6,049 nucleotides of DNA, from NCBI GenBank assembly GCA_002438635.1, contig DJPX01000003.1, positions 1 through 6,049 of the forward strand, written 5' to 3'. The notes beneath the pieces are model-generated. The model saw nothing but the letters and a program-made list of their open reading frames with translations. It was not told the origin of the DNA and did not search any database. Of this stretch, positions 5,717-6,049 are shown piece after piece (within the stretch, counting starts at the first letter, position 1; every line of letters begins with the position of its first letter). This DNA is from Bacteroidales bacterium UBA6401 (GTDB lineage Bacteria > Bacteroidota > Bacteroidia > Bacteroidales > UBA932). The translations under genes were made by a program, and so were the position numbers.

Positions 5717-6049
5717 TCAATCCTCATCTGGGTTTATGTCAAACGGAAGAAGTGGAGCATCAGAGCCACTGACGGATTCTTCATTGAACTTGTCAAAGTC
5801 GGAGACGAAAGTACGATCCTGTATTACTTTGAACTTTTCATATTCGCCGTAAGCCTTTTCTCTGGCCTCATCCTGCGAAACAATACCGGCAGACTCCGTA
5901 ATTTTGTAGTCATTCATTATCAGGAACTGTTCCAGACGCTGTCTCCAGTCATCCATTGTTGTGATGATATGCCGACGCGCACGAGATTCCGCAAAATCAA
6001 GGAAGGATGTCGTTATCGAATTGAGCTCGGAGATTTCTTTCTCAGACAG
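5717..6049 (-). CDS. RhuM-family protein, C-terminal 110 residues (5' end beyond the window)
   Basis: Reading in from the right edge, the frame is open from base 6049 and ends at a TGA at 5717-5719. It shows the C-terminal pattern of the virulence RhuM family: LSEKEISELN, FLDFAESRARR, MDDWRQRLEQFL, YEKFKVIQDR and SDFDKF, in that order. The Met at 5956 is internal, not the start, because the family similarity continues upstream of it. The biochemical role of RhuM proteins is not settled; family genes are often found in genomic islands and next to restriction-modification genes, which is general knowledge rather than something visible here. An acidic tail of about 22 residues (ESVSGSDAPLLPF, then DINPDED) extends past the usual SDFDK ending. 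No terminator directly follows the stop; the nearest minus-strand candidate is at 5129-5154. Confidence 0.8.
   Translation of the reverse strand: MSEKEISELNSITTSFLDFAESRARRHIITTMDDWRQRLEQFLIMNDYKITESAGIVSQDEAREKAYGEYEKFKVIQDRTFVSDFDKFNEESVSGSDAPLLPFDINPDED

Noticed and set aside
1..6049. CRISPR arrays, tRNA or rRNA genes, and complete insertion sequences
   Set aside because: I found no regularly spaced repeats, no tRNA-like T-loop or acceptor pattern, and no transposase-like protein in any frame.

Overview
The window looks like chromosomal DNA from a member of the Bacteroidota, probably order Bacteroidales. The reasons are a SusC-type TonB-dependent receptor with an N-terminal carboxypeptidase-D-like regulatory domain, a lipoprotein glycosidase, promoter-like TAnnTTTG boxes instead of -35/-10 sites, and A-rich leaders without clear Shine-Dalgarno sequences. 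The exact genus cannot be read from the sequence.

Positions 4881 down to the left edge form a tight minus-strand operon of four genes, in transcription order: a sugar-porter MFS permease (4881-3637), a PfkB-family fructokinase-like sugar kinase (3635-2766), a GH172/DUF2961 lipoprotein (2773-1220) and the N-terminal part of a SusC-like outer-membrane receptor (1218-13). Two junctions read TAA-T-ATG and the third is an 8-base overlap, so translation is probably coupled. The likely flow is uptake of an oligosaccharide through SusC, cleavage by GH172 at the surface or in the periplasm, import of the monosaccharide by the permease, and phosphorylation by the kinase. GH172 is known for alpha-D-fructofuranosidic substrates such as difructose dianhydride I, and also for D-arabinofuranosides. 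Next to a fructokinase-like gene, a fructose-yielding substrate is the best guess. No GH32 gene is visible. The SusC frame ends early at two tandem stop codons, and a one-base shift keeps it open to the window edge, so it is either frameshifted or truncated.

Positions 4882-5716 are mostly non-coding. Nearest the operon is a large quasi-palindrome (4916-4985) that folds into a fully paired 15-bp stem only as minus-strand RNA, placing it in the permease leader behind a possible -7 box. Further right lie a minus-strand terminator-like hairpin (5129-5154), a cluster of TTTTACAAA motifs (5210-5270), and a doubtful plus-strand small membrane-protein ORF (5407-5589) that appears to carry a -1 frame change.

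At the right edge (5717-6049, minus) is the C-terminal 110 residues of a RhuM-family protein, a family often found with restriction-modification or genomic-island genes. The sugar operon may therefore sit beside an accessory or defence region.
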